From: Notospermus geniculatus
Lineage: Eukaryota > Nemertea > Pilidiophora > Heteronemertea > Lineidae
Direction: 5' to 3'
NCBI GenBank assembly: GCA_002633025.1
Contig: NMRB01002279.1
Span: forward strand, 14,152-78,151
Length of the DNA: 64,000 nt
Of the stretch, positions 47,730-60,124 are shown piece by piece. Both the position numbers and the translations under genes were made by a program. Each line of letters begins with the position of its first letter. Positions within the stretch are counted from its first letter, which is position 1. Below the pieces are notes generated by a model. The model ran no database searches and was not told the DNA's origin. It saw nothing but the letters and a program-made list of their open reading frames with translations.

Positions 47730-49468
47730 GAGGGGGGGGGGGGGGGGTGGCAGATGGTACCGTTGATCACAAAACCAACATTGTGACAAACAGCTCCCAA
47801 AAAGGACAGCAAAATGTCTTGACCTGCACAATTTAATAACTACCAATGCTAGTGAATACTACTTAACTCATTATAAGACTACTAATCTGTATGCTTTATT
47901 ATGCTTCATTCATGAAAATCATTACCATGACAACAATCCTAATACCAGAGAAAACAGTGCACACACACTTGAATCTACCTGTCCCAAGGCTGTCCAGCTT
48001 TACATTCAATAGTGTTTGCCATTCAATAATCTAATCCCATCTGGATTCATTGAGAAATTACATCACCAACACAATGGGTTCACAGGGTATTGTTGTTACT
48101 TGACAAAGCAGGTGTGCAAAGCATACCAAGGCAATATTCATTATTTTCCTTCAAATATTTGAAATGATTTTTTGCACTTAGGCCTAGTTGTTCACCACAG
48201 ATCCCAACAAGCTAAGGCCTGCCTCCACATTATGTTGAATTATTCAACAGAAAAAAAAATATTTAGGCCTAGGCCTACACCAAAACATATTCTGGCCTTC
48301 CAGTTCCACAACTTCATTCATGCATGACAAAATTTCCACAAATTCATTTCAGATTTTTTATATAGGGGCCTAGGCCTAGAGAAAATGATGTTAGGCCTAG
48401 GCCTAGGCCACATCGATTTCATGAACATGATGAAAGCTTAAAAATTACATTTCTCTGAACATGCTGAATTATGAGACAAAAATGACAAAATGTTGAAATG
48501 AAGGGGAGACGGCAAACATTTTACCAACAATCATCCTGAAAATGAAATTGACAATATAGAACTTCATGAGATGAGTTAGGAAGGTTTCACCAAAAAAGGC
48601 CTCGGCATAGGCCGGTAATCGGCCGGCTGCTAACTGTCAGTGTCAAAAAAGAGGCACTCCAACATCCACACAAGGGCCTAGGCCTACCTAGTCAGCCACC
48701 TGTGCATTTTGATTTGATCACACGTGCAGAGCACGGAGCTCTGTGCACACTATGTACGTACCATGTACATAAATGCATTGCAGCTGCGGGCTGGCCTGCA
48801 CTGAACGCACACACGGGCCAATCGAGCGATGGAACCGTCCAAAATGTACCGGATACCAACATTCTATGGGTTTCCCATTATTCAGGCATAATTTTAAGGA
48901 CACACAGGAACTCACACATTTCAGAACTGCCCGTCAAATCAGCCACACTAATCAGTTTTTAGTCATTTTTCATGTTCTAGGTGGAGTCAAAATTGCGTTG
49001 CGTGAAAAAATGGCGTCTTACCCGTCACCAGGGTCACTTGCTGGCTTCGCCTTCGGTTTTGGCGGAGAAAAGAACGACCTGGAAGAGAGAAGGGACACTG
49101 AACTCTATGTCCACTACAATTTCGGATAACTTATCTACCATATAGATGTGAAACCTACGTTATGGAAGGTTGTGGCATCGTGTATTTTGGGAAAGTAGGC
49201 ACGAAATATCCACAGCGTGCAACTTTCGCGCCAGAAATGTACCCATCTCCGAGTTCAAGGTCATTATTCAGCTGGTAAAAGCTGTAATACATTCTTATTG
49301 AACTTGTTCCTAAAACCATCACAAAATAAAGACAAAGTTCATTAATAGCTTAAAACATATCTAGTTAATTTATTAGAATCATTATTCAAAATATATTGAG
49401 GCTAAGTTTTGATCTAGTGGCAGGTTCCTACCATTCGTTACAACGAGTGTCAAACATCAAACGCCAAA
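47730..49468. promoter_or_regulatory. LIG1-COG8 head-to-head intergenic region with E2F-like sites
   Basis: The two genes diverge from this interval. A perfect E2F-type word TTTCGCGCC is at 49224-49232, and a weaker TTTTGGCGG is at about 49055-49063. E2F control of replication genes including LIG1 is established in animals; its use here is inference. A 39-codon frame at 49011-49130 (MASYPSPGSL...) has no recognised domain. Multiple 'aggcctaggcc' repeats occupy 48250-48420. No LIG1 start exon was identified. Confidence 0.45.
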
Positions 49469-52400
49469 ATGGCTTCCCTCGACGTGGAAGATGCGGGGAT
49501 TCTCTCAACTATCTTCAAAGAATCGTTCCCAGGTTGAATATATCGTCAGATCTCTGTCACTGAGGAGGGTTCATCATACTGCATTCGATACCAGAAAAAT
49601 AAACATCTTGCTGCATTGAAATCAAATGAAAATGCCCCAAAAATGAGACTGGTGNATCTCCCTCCCCCCCCCGGCCTCATGCATTAGGCCTACCGTACCA
49701 TGCACCCCGTCCACTCTCTAGGCCTAGGCCTGGCCTACCTATACAGTAGGGCTAGGCACTGTTCATGATGATAGCCCTATAGGGAGGCCTAGGCCCTATC
49801 TAGGCCCACCACGTACTACATAAACTTACCAGCTTACCCTCCCAGCTCAGCTTACCCTGCGACCAGTCGTCAGTCACTACCTACTAGGCCTATGTCTACG
49901 ATGCTAGGCCTAGTGAGTGTCAAATGTCCAGGGTCTAGCCTTGGCCAGGACTGATCGACTGGAGGAGATCCTTCTCTTCGTCCCGAGAATGTATCGCTAA
50001 CCTGTATTTTTCTTTTCAGAGAGTTGGAGAGAAAATCCAGATTTTGCCCAGTATTTGGCAGAACTAAGTTCCTTTGGAGTTGACAAATTAGGTAAGCTCA
50101 TGACAGGGTTGCAAGCCTATTTTTAGTCAACTCCTAGGCTAAGATTAGACAGAGTATTCCAGATGAGCTCTGACTCATTAGATATCTTCATGGTCATGGA
50201 ATATGTTTTATTTTGCAGCTAGGGAACCAGACAGGCTTGCTGAAGAGAGATCCCAAATATTGGAACAAACACAAGATCTGGCTTTTCACAATTACAAAAC
50301 ATTCATACAGACAGCAGAGTGTTCCAGAGAGATATTCCAAGATGTATGTAAGAACTCTTTATGGATGATAATGAATAGCAGTGCATTTTACATACATTCA
50401 AGTAAAGAAGTGCAGTTTGCTTTTTTCTTTGAAGAAATTTTCATTGAGCCAACATTATTTCCCAAAAAATGGATGATAATTTCCAAAAAAATAGCGTTTT
50501 CCAGTTTCAGATCATAGAAAAACATGTCAGCGAACTTTTGGACAAATTGCCAGCATTCTCCAATGAATGTAACAGTTTCCTCAGCAAAGCTCAAGAAATC
50601 AACATCAGGTGAGTGTCACTGTCAAACTGTGAGTCTCTCAACAGACAGGTGAGAGAGAAATAAATGCAAGTAATAATCACAGAACCAGTCCACAGACTGA
50701 CCTGTTTGTTTTTCTCCAGCCGACGGATGAACTCCCTGACCCTACAGCGCCACACACAACTCCTCGAAGTCCTAGAGATGCCTCAACTCATGGATACCTG
50801 TGTCAGAAATGGTTATTATGAAGAGGCTTTAGAACTTGCTGCTCATGTGAAGAGACTGGAGAAGAAGCATGCTAACATTGCTGTCATCCAGGTATGTGGA
50901 ACTTACAAAGTTCCAACCTGATGTTGGGTGTTTGTTCTGCAATTTGCTAGAGCAGTCTCTTTGTCATTGTTTCAAGTACTATTATCTCGGATAGATTTCA
51001 CACCCTCCCTGCCCCCACTAACTACAGCACTGAAGAAAATCATGAATCTTTGTGTTTAACTGCTTTTCATCTTTCTTAACGATTCACTTCCGTTTTCAGG
51101 GTATTGTTAACGAAGTGAAGGGATCTACCCAACTGATGCTGACCCAGCTCATCCAACAGTTGAGGACCACTATCCAGCTGCCTGCCTGCCTCAGGGTCAT
51201 CGGGTATCTCAGAAGACTGGATGTCTTCACTGAAGCTGAACTCCGTATAAAATTTTTGCAGGTGAGCCACTTTTCATTCTTCTGTGACCATTTGCCACCA
51301 TCAGTCAAGAAGAAATGTTTATTGAGGAATGAAGTTTACCTTACATCTATGCCCTAGCTATTTCAGGTCTTAAAATCTGAAGACTGGCATTTCATTTCGG
51401 AAGGTTTTGCATTCATAAATAACTGAAAAGATTATTCGTTTTTGTTGCTAGGCAAGAGATTCCTGGTTCCAAGGTATTTTGAATGGGATTCCCAAAGAGG
51501 ATGGTGAGTATGGAGGAAGGTTGGATGATAGAAATTTTAATTTGAAAACTCACAAGCTTTCCCTGTATTGATGCTGGGAACATCATTCTCCAGTGCTTGC
51601 TCTGGACACATTGATGTTGGGTTTATGCCCATGGATGGTAGATGCATGTAGTGGTTACTTGATGGAGGCCAAGTTATTCAAATAGTGACACTGACGTGCC
51701 GTGATATTCTTTGCAGCATATTATCATATTACAAAAACCATAGAAGCAAGCCGTGTGCAACTATTCGACATCATCACTCAGTATCGTGCTATTTTCTCTG
51801 ATGATGACCCGTTGATGTCAACTCGGGAAGATGGCACCAATGAAGCATCTCTTTTCCATGGATGGGTTGTAAAAAAAGTAAGAGCTATGAATGAATTTGC
51901 CCTTCTTCCTTATAAAGGAGAACAGATAAATTAACTCTTCATTGCCAAGGCAAGTTTTGTCAAAATCACGCCGTATTGTAGTGGATGTATAGTAAGTCTG
52001 CTCATTTCACAATGTTTCCAGGTTTCACAGTTTTTGGACACACTACAGATGGACCTGGAAAAAGGTGTAGGAGGACGCCTGGACTCCTTGATTGGACAGT
52101 GCATGTACTTTGGGCTCTCATTCAGTCGAGTTGGGGCAGACTTCAGAGGTCTCTTACCACCCATCTTCCAGAGAGCTGCAATGAATGGCCTTCACAGCAT
52201 TCTGATGGATGCCAACAAGAGGTTTGAAGAGACAATGCAATCTTACAGTCTGCTTGCTACACCTACTGTTTCTTCGCCGTATACTTACACTTCGCAGGTA
52301 AGTACGGTAGTCAGGTGGTTTTGTGTTGGGTTGGAACTTAAAACAACAGCTAGCTTATTTCGTTTTATCTGCTGAATTTGGAAACTGAATTCAGTTGCGA

Positions 52401-53869
52401 TTTTGACATGGATCCAAGGTTGCTGTTGTTACTTTCAGAGTCTCCACCTGTCTCCACCCATGGTACTCCTTGATTTCCAACCACTGGCCGCCTACTGTAA
52501 TAACATACTTACAGCTTTCAATGACCTACGACTTTGTGCTCCCATATCGTTAGCTGGACGTGTGGCTTTAGAAGTACAGCGGTCTCTCAAAGAGGTTGTC
52601 AGGGTCCTACTTGCATTCCATAGGCAAGTAAAATTCTTATTTTACAACTCCATTACTGCCTGTCAGTAGAGGAGAAGCCATTGCAGGGTTGACATTGGGC
52701 CTCTGAATAGGATCTTTTACCCTCCCTGCGTGGACATAGGCGGCAACAGGAAAGGGACCATTGCAAGATCCTACTTGCCAGTCCTATCCAACAGGCACAC
52801 TTGCTTTTCCTAACAAGTGGACTGTACAGTGGCTGAAGGACACTGACATTTCAACCTCTGTATCTAAACAGCTAATTAGAGCCTTAATCCATTGAAATAG
52901 AGATTTTGCTTTCAACAACAACTACTCCATTTGTTTCTTAGGGCTGAGGAGTCCGTTTTCGACCACAGAGAGAAAGAAGCATTTGGTCAGTTCTGCCATG
53001 TATTTGCTAGAGAACTCCTCCCTTTCATCAACAAGTGTCTACAAGCCTTATTTCCTCCAAGTCAAGTGGCTCAGGCTCTCGGTGTTACAGTCCTGGATCT
53101 TGCTAAACTAGTAAGTTGATCTGACTGAACTCCCAAGTTAATCGAACTTGTAGATTGATCTTGCTAAACTTGTAAGTTGATCTGACTGAACTCCCATGTT
53201 AATTGAACTTGTAGGTTGATCTTGCCAAACTTGTAAGTTGATCTGACTGAACTCCCAAGTTAATTGAACTTGTAGGTTGATCTTTGTATTTACTTTCAGG
53301 GTAAAATTGGTACTGTGAACATCAGTGAGGTCATATCAGCCATGGAACATCTAGTCCCAGAGAGAGAGGAGCTACCTTTGGAACCCGTGATCACCCAGTC
53401 TGCATCTGAAGGCCCGACTTTACCCGAGATGAAAGTTACTGTTGAATCCAAAGTCACAGACTCTGAACATAAGACTGTTGAGGATACGAATGTTATGTCA
53501 GAACCTCACCTTGAGGGTGGGAATGAGACAGATTTGGAACCTGCGATTTCCGATGCTCTTTTAGAAAATGGTGATGAACAGGTGGTGAATGTGAGTGACA
53601 CGGGTGAAATGCCTGTCAAACATGATGCAGAGGATGTGTCAGAGACTGAGGACATTGCTAAATGTGAAGTTGTAGCTGATGAGGCGCCTGAGGTGACCAG
53701 TACATCTGGGTCGGGTGATGGGGTAGCAAGTGAGGTGGCAGAAGATCCTGGTCCAGATCTTGGAAATGATATGGATCTTGATCTGGACCTTGAGGTGACT
53801 GAAATGAAATTGGACGATGCAATGTTAGAGTTGTCTCCAAGTAAAGAGAAAGGCTCAAAGGCAGATTAG
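49469..53869 (+). CDS. COG8, conserved oligomeric Golgi complex subunit 8
   Basis: Subunit of the COG tethering complex for retrograde intra-Golgi vesicle traffic. Twelve exons: 49469-49532, 50020-50091, 50219-50343, 50511-50608, 50720-50891, 51100-51261, 51452-51503, 51717-51877, 52022-52297, 52439-52623, 52942-53110, 53300-53869. They sum to 2106 nt, 701 residues, with no frame breaks. Family-diagnostic stretches include [83 protein letters not shown] and [19 protein letters not shown]. The intron after 52623 uses a GC donor (AG|GCAAGT); the others are GT-AG. The C-terminal part after the conserved helical region is a long acidic, low-complexity tail (about 150 residues), longer than in vertebrate COG8. 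Confidence 0.95.
53099..53283 (+). repeat. Tandem repeat duplicating a COG8 exon end and splice donor (3 x about 61 bp)
   Basis: The unit 'gatcttgctaaacttgtaag' plus 'ttgatctgactgaactccc' and 'gttaattgaacttgtag' begins in the last 12 bases of COG8 exon 52942-53110 and continues through the donor into the intron. Confidence 0.85.
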
Positions 53870-54010
53870 ATGGTGGTAGACAAACAGAAGTATTGCAAAA
53901 TACTTTAGTTGTTTCTGAGTCATTGTTCTAGACTTGGCGATAATGAAAAAGTATGTATATGTACATAAACAAAGATTTGTAAATACTCTACATGTTGTAC
54001 ACAAGACTGT

Positions 54011-54016
54011 AATAAA
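54011..54016 (+). terminator. COG8 polyadenylation signal
   Basis: A canonical AATAAA 142 bases after the COG8 stop codon, followed by T-rich sequence. Confidence 0.6.
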
Positions 54017-54177
54017 TTATCTGATACTCGAATCTGTTTTGGTATTTTCTACTTTCTGATTCTTGGAGCTGTATGCTGAAACTGCCTCTGCCTGATGTTT
54101 AAAGAGATACGTAGTCGCAGCATGAGATTGGAAGTCTGTCTCTCATTCTCGGCATGATATACTGAAAGTAGGGACAA

Positions 54178-54297
54178 TGGGTCATATGAATAAAGACTAG
54201 CAAATGCTTTTACTTCAGATTTGTAAAGCATTGCCTAGTGCATTTGTATTGCAAAATCCAAGCAAAACCATTTACTAGTCTATTCATATGACCCCAT
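54178..54297. mobile_element. Foldback element, about 120 bp
   Basis: TGGGTCATATGAATAAAGAC is mirrored by 'gtctattcatatgacccca', with the inner stem continuing through 'tagcaaatgctttt'. Non-coding MITE-like hairpin just downstream of COG8. Confidence 0.65.
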
Positions 54298-54454
54298 GTC
54301 TCTTGCCCGGTCTCTTGCCAAGTCATGGGAAAGTAATGTCTGTCTTTCTTTTTTTAGTATCAAGGAGATAGCTAGTCTGGCCTGAGATTGGAAGTCAGTT
54401 GAGAACTCTGCTATGACCACAACTTTGGGGCTGTCTGATGCTGTCCTCTTGAAG

Positions 54455-54530
54455 AGTCCAACGGCAATGGCGAACTGACCATTGAGAGGCAACTTGCGCG
54501 AGAAAATTCGCACGTGGAGGCGCGCCTTGC
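54455..54530. repeat. Fragment of the 4.6-kb foldback family
   Basis: 'ccattgagaggcaacttgcg' then 'cgagaaaattcgcacgtgg' matches the inner arm of the palindrome at 4614-4960. Confidence 0.5.
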
Positions 54531-54966
54531 TTTGTGAATTTTGTGCTGAACATCGTCAAGACGCCAAGGGACATAACCAGTGAAGATTCATAGGCGGCCA
54601 CCTCCAACAGTCAGATTTCTCTTGCGGCATACGCCTCATATTCTTCGAAGGCCTACTCATTCAATATGCCTCGTTACGTACAACGTGACATCCTAAAATC
54701 TTCAAGAAAACCCATCCATTTCAAGCCGATGAATGAGTTTCAGCCGAGTCACATGTTTAAAAGAAGGGCCTCGTAATTTTGGCCTGTATCTACCACGAAT
54801 AAGCACTCTTTGACCGAAAAGGAGGCCCGCTGTCTGGTTTCCTGGAAAACGATTGTGAACTGTCTTCGAAAACGCCCTGGCTTATGTCACGCCTCAAAAG
54901 ACTGTTGTCAATTCATTGGTAACATGGAATGTGCTGGAACAGACGTATGGTGGGTAATGGCTTGGT

Positions 54967-54995
54967 TACGTCACAGATCTAACAGGGGTATAAAA
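54967..54995 (+). promoter_or_regulatory. Core promoter of the ZP-domain gene
   Basis: A TATA box TATAAAA lies at 54989-54995, about 83 bases before the start codon at 55078, with a CRE-like TACGTCA at 54967-54973 just upstream. The spacing allows a 5' leader of about 50-60 bases. Confidence 0.6.
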
Positions 54996-55077
54996 GGAAA
55001 GGGCCTTGAAAGTGTCAGCAGACCAAAGGAATCTCTGGACGACTATCGGTTTCCGCGTCTCTGGTAAAGATTCGAGG

Positions 55078-58000
55078 ATGTTCCGTCAACTGTTCGGCAG
55101 CGTGGTGCTTCTCTTCTCGATCATGTTGGTTGTAGAGTCTTCTTCTGTCCAAGGTAAGTTTTGTGTCCGTATGTTTGCCCCTGAGATTTCTCCTAGCCCT
55201 ACCAGAAACCGAGGGGGTCTGTCGGCAGCGGTTTTCAGCGTGTTTGACAGGATTCGGAAAACCGGGATGGTTGGGTGGGGCCGGGTCCGCCGGAAAATCT
55301 TTAAAAACCGTTGGTTGTCTTCCAGTCGCTATCTGCACTTTGTTAGATCGCCTTTTTTGGTTCATGTCCTGTAGTCACTCACGGCTCCCAAAAGGTTTTT
55401 CACGTTCTAGTTGGAGACGACTGCAAAACGCACATTGATTGCAACCGTGGAGAGAAGGCACTATATCACAGTAAATGCTCGGGAGATGGAAAGTGTCAGT
55501 GTGTGGACGGCTACTTCGGGAAAGAGAACGATACCACTTGTGTCAAACGTGAGTATGTAGGCCTAGACTTTGCGCATGCGGGAGTATTGTACCCCCGGCC
55601 CATAATACATGTAGGCCTATAGGGCCGTATGCACCAAACGAAGATCATCTTGAACTCAGGCTGAGCCACAACTTTTCTATTGTTCAGGTTTGCCAGAGCA
55701 TGATGTGACAATGGAAAAGTTGTCGCTCAACCTGAGTTCAGGATAATCTTCGCTTGGTGCATACGGCCCATAGTGTTAGGAAGAAGGGCCTCTCGGTCCA
55801 TACACGAATCCATCGTGACGGGCATCGCGTCGCCAAAGGCACGCGCCTTTCAGGCTGCTTCGTAAGTCGCTTTCTCCCCCCCCNATCCGTCCTTGTTGCA
55901 GTGTTCTCCGAACGGCTTTTTGTAAGGGTGGACCACCCTACCTTGGCATTATACCACCCTACCTTGGAAGTAGCCACCCTACCTTAGTCCAATTTTGTAA
56001 TTGTTTTCTATTACACCCCATACTTTAAATTGGTGACCACCTCCTATCTTAATTTGCAAAGTAATGGGAACACCGGGAACACCGGGAATTTCAAAGGTAC
56101 CACCCTAAGAAATCCTGTGGAGAATATATACTGTTGTGCCTGTTTAATTTCAGCCGCCCTTTCCGCCGCGTGTAGAGGCAAACCAAACTACTTCTGCTCA
56201 GCGGGTGTGGAAAACGCCGAATGTGGCGGCGATGGCGAGTGCGTCTGCAAGCAGAAGTTTTACCAGTTGGAGCAGGAAGATGGGTCACTTACTTGTCGTG
56301 CGGGTAAGTGAGCTGAGCAGATTTAAGTTACGCAGAAAGGCCTAGAGATGTAATTGAGGTCTTGGGACGTTGTCGGTTGTTTGGCTACAAAAAATATTCT
56401 GTCGCCCCTGCTTCCGTTGATCGCACCCTCGTCTACTGTAGGATGGGCCTACGGAATGTCGGTTTCGTCCCAACTTCCAGATCACTTTTCTATCTTGCAG
56501 TTATACCTGGCGCCCCTTGCGAAGGTAATTCCTCCTGCACGTCTGATGTCACTGGAGGTCTCTATTGCGATTCAATCGCCAACGAATGTTCTTGCCAAAA
56601 AGGTTACATATTCTCCTCGTCGACCACGGCTTGCGGTGAGTAACTTTCAAAAAGCCTTGCACTGGTCGCTGCAGCATGAACGCAATTAACCCATCATTTG
56701 TCATTCTTGCCGACCTCGGCCTATATCGCATCGCCGAACATTCGTAAGGCTTCGGTGCTCCTTCTGAACGCGCAGTCGCGGTTGCCGTCTTACCCTTGAC
56801 AACATTATCTTATCTCCATGACCCTTTCACCTTCACTTTTTTATTTTACTACTCAGTGAAAAGCAGCGACTCGGCCGCATGTTCCGCTTGTTTGTTGACC
56901 TCTGGTGCGTGTTTTGACACGGACGAGGATGGTCAAGGTGATGGTTGTGAATGTCCGAAAAACAAGGGTACCTCCGACCCGTCGGATATGAGCGTCGGCT
57001 GCGATGTTGGAAAAGGTAGGCTATTGGCCAACGCCTACTAAATCCCTTCTGATCACATTCTAGGATTTGGTATCGTGCAAGCCGAACTTATTTTATCCTG
57101 ACCTAGATGTGTTGAAGTTTTTGCCATTTAGAGTTCTTTATTTACAACTCGTTCTTCAGCTGAACTAGAGGACTTCTGCGATCCAAAAGGTGTTTCCATC
57201 GTCTGCCATTGTGCCAACTCGCACTGCGTCCACGTCGGTGATCTCGCCAAGAATTATCACTGCACTTGTAAACCTGGCTTTGTGGCGGTACCGTTGCCAG
57301 GAGAAAATGGCGAACACCACCAAGAATGTGGTAAGTCACATTCGGCTACGTTTACATACATGTAAGCTCTAGCCCTGCCGGAGGTTCGCTGTTAGATGCC
57401 GCCACCTTTCGACAGATCCTGGTGGTAGTCTACAGTCGCTCCCATGCAATATATACCGCCAGTGATTGTAGGCGTGTTGTATCAATAAGCAGTCATCTTG
57501 GTGTAAACTGCTGTCCCTTCCCTGAAGATTCGAGGTCGGGACGCCATTTTCTGACAGCGATTACCAAGAGAGGCGTCAATTCCTACTTTACCTTTTGCAG
57601 TAAGTCGGATCGGTACGAATGTCGATCCCAACTGCGAGACATGCGAGAGAAATAACGGTAAATGTTACGATGTCGATGAGGACGGTCTGAGAGATGGATG
57701 TCTATGCCCGCTCGAGAGGAGTTCGTCTGATTCCGAGGATTATACGAAAGATTGTGATACGTCGCATTGTAAGTAGTTAGCCATTCATTCCATGATATTT
57801 TTCGACAGGCGAAAAATGGTTCATCAACCTCAAGATTTGTCTCAAGACAACAAATGGTCATTAAGGAACATTATATGAGGATCCCATTTTCAGATGGGCA
57901 TTTCAACAACCGGCATNAAATGTCATTTCTTTAGAACTACTTTTACCGCGGAAGTAGTTCTTCCACACCGGCGCTGTGAGTCGCGACGCATCACATAACC

Positions 58001-60124
58001 CTACGCAAAATGGCGGATTTGACTGTTGTTCGTCAGGGTCACAAACCGACGCAACGTCACCAGGTTTTTTGGAGGCTTGTGCCCTGTTGTTCAGGTTGGG
58101 ACAATGGTTTGCGCACTCCCGTAAGTTACGAGCTTCGTGAATAAGGGACCCAGGTTCACACCGAATCGGACACGGATTGGGCGATATTTTCGCTTCAAAT
58201 CGAATGCTTCCTAACAAGAGTAGATTTCTTTCAGACGACTGAAGTGTATTACGAGAACCGTGTCATTATCCAGAAGAATAGTGAGCTCAAGTCGCCCGAT
58301 GATCTCTACTTCGATGTCTTCTGTTCATACGACACGACCTTTCATGCTGTCAGTGCAAGAGGCTCGGGAATTAAAGTCATCGGGTGAGAATGCCGTCATT
58401 GGCACTTTGATAGGCTCCTTTAAATTTTGACCCTGCCCTCACAGAACGTTGTGGACTCCAGTCCAACACCTGTTAGTCCTCGAAGTCCCCCCTTGACTAA
58501 TACCCGCTGTACACGATCAAATTTGTCATCATCCAATTTTCTGAATATGCTCAATAGGCCTACATTGGGGTTTCTACGTTGAAGCCCGTATATAGGCCCG
58601 GAATCTGGATTTCCAAAATTGGAGAAAAATTTGATAGTGTACAGCGGGCATTAGCCGTCCATATACTGGGTTGAAACCCTATTTCACTCCCTGGTTTCTT
58701 GAAGCAGAAGAATTATATGGATTGTATTTATGCTCTTCCAGCAATCCCAAGAAATCCACAGCTGGTCAGAAGCATAAACCTGATATGGACTTCAAGATCC
58801 ATGACGAGTTTGACCGAGATGCCACGCAAACTGGAATAAAACTTGGCCGGCCTGCAAGGCTGATCGTCGAGATGAACGACGAAAACAGAATTTACGTTGC
58901 AATGAAGGCCATGACGTGTATGGCCTCCAGCGAACCAAACTTGGGCAGTTCGACAGCGAAGACTGTCATGCTGCTCTTCGATGGGTAAGTTGCAAAGGGC
59001 ACTCGCTGTAAACAACTTCGCGAGACTGAAAGCAGAACTTCCGTCGAACTAAGAAACAACGGCCACCCGCTTGGACATTTAAACTGAATATTGATGGGCA
59101 CAAGTTTTTGCCGAATCTTGTGGTCGAGTAAGACGGGTCAGACGGGTCAAAGGAGCAATACCCAGACTTGCTTATCTCGACGAAAGCACCTTCGGCCGAA
59201 TGCCCTTCATAAAATCGGTCACGTATTTCACTTCAGCTGTCCCACCGAAGACAGCCCCCTCCTGAGTGGGGATACGACGTTCGAAATGGACCCCAAAGAT
59301 GGCAGTAGAATGAACAGTGGATTTTTCCCAATTTTCAAGTTTGAGAATGGCAATAAGCTCTACTTCCACTGCTCCGTGGCTGTTTGCCGTGAAGCGGAGC
59401 TGTGTGCACCGGTAAGTGAACAGCAATTCCATTCCAAAATCGTGACAATTTTTAGGGCAGTGGATATTGACAATACATGGCCTTGACAGGGAACCTGATA
59501 CTCTTTCAGAGTAATTGCACAAAAAGCCGAAGGCGTCGAAGGGCCATCTCCACCGGAATCAAGGGCATCCTCACTGAATCTCTCCACAGTCGCGGCGTAC
59601 CGGTGCTGCCTAGCGAGGGAAAAGGCGCCAAGCCGATTAGCAGGGACAAGATAATCTTTTCGGATGAAGGGAGACGCGAAGGTACGTGGTTAACAATCGG
59701 AATAACTCACTAACGAGTACAATGATTGGTGGATGGGTAAGGTCGGGGTTAGGGTCGACCTTGTATCATCATTACACGTGCAGATGATACATGTATGTGT
59801 CCCGATAATTACCCCACGCACAGCACTCAGAAGTCGGAAATGGACTTCTAAAGCTGGCAGCCAGCATCCTTGTACATGTCGGCGAGATGAGAAATGGCGG
59901 GTGTGAGCCGTTTCACGAATCTAGATCTAACTCGTCTCCACTTGAATGTTCACCACGTTGTCTTTTCAGGCGGCTCCTTCTCTAATCAACTGACAATCAT
60001 CATCATAGCTGGTCTAATTGCGGCCGTCCTGACTATCACGGTCGTGGCGTTGGTTATCATCATGATCCTGCGGAAATCTTCAGCCGTTCCAAACCTGCCG
60101 GCGGCGTCAACATCAGAATGCTAA
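55078..60124 (+). CDS. Cysteine-rich, ZP-domain type I membrane protein (one exon cut by assembly join)
   Basis: Exons: 55078-55153, 55411-55548, 56154-56303, 56501-56635, 56857-57015, 57160-57330, 57601-57768, partial 57894-57916, 58235-58383, 58742-58984, 59237-59411, 59510-59681, 59970-60124; about 638 residues visible. A signal peptide (MFRQLFGSVVLLFSIMLVV) is followed by six Cys-rich, EGF-like modules, each one phase-1 exon. Two of them hold calcium-loop-like DTDEDGQGDG and DVDEDGLRDG. Then comes a zona pellucida polymerisation domain (for example DVFCSYDT, SGFFPIFKF, FHCSVAVC), a furin-type site SRRRRR after it, and one transmembrane helix near the C-terminus. ZP proteins assemble extracellular filaments after furin cleavage. 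The exon beginning at 57894 runs into the n at 57917, so the start of the ZP domain is missing. The ligand or tissue is unknown. Confidence 0.9.
55622..55769. mobile_element. 148-bp MITE, family 1, copy 2
   Basis: Ends GGGCCGTATGCACCA / TGGTGCATACGGCCC, flanked by ATA on both sides (55619-55621 and 55770-55772). It lies in an intron of the ZP gene. Confidence 0.82.
58501..58650. mobile_element. 150-bp MITE, family 2, copy 1
   Basis: TACCCGCTGTACACGATCAA is mirrored by 'ttgatagtgtacagcgggca'. It lies in an intron of the ZP gene. The flanks TAA and TTA differ by one base, consistent with a decayed 3-bp duplication. Confidence 0.75.

Noticed and set aside
46857-47846. Long minus-strand frames crossing the N block
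   Set aside because: They are open only because N codons cannot be stops; the true content is LIG1 exon plus unknown sequence.
49011-49130. Short 39-codon coding gene upstream of COG8
   Set aside because: There is a start codon in a good setting but no family, no splice sites giving continuation and no conservation data; left as part of the intergenic description.
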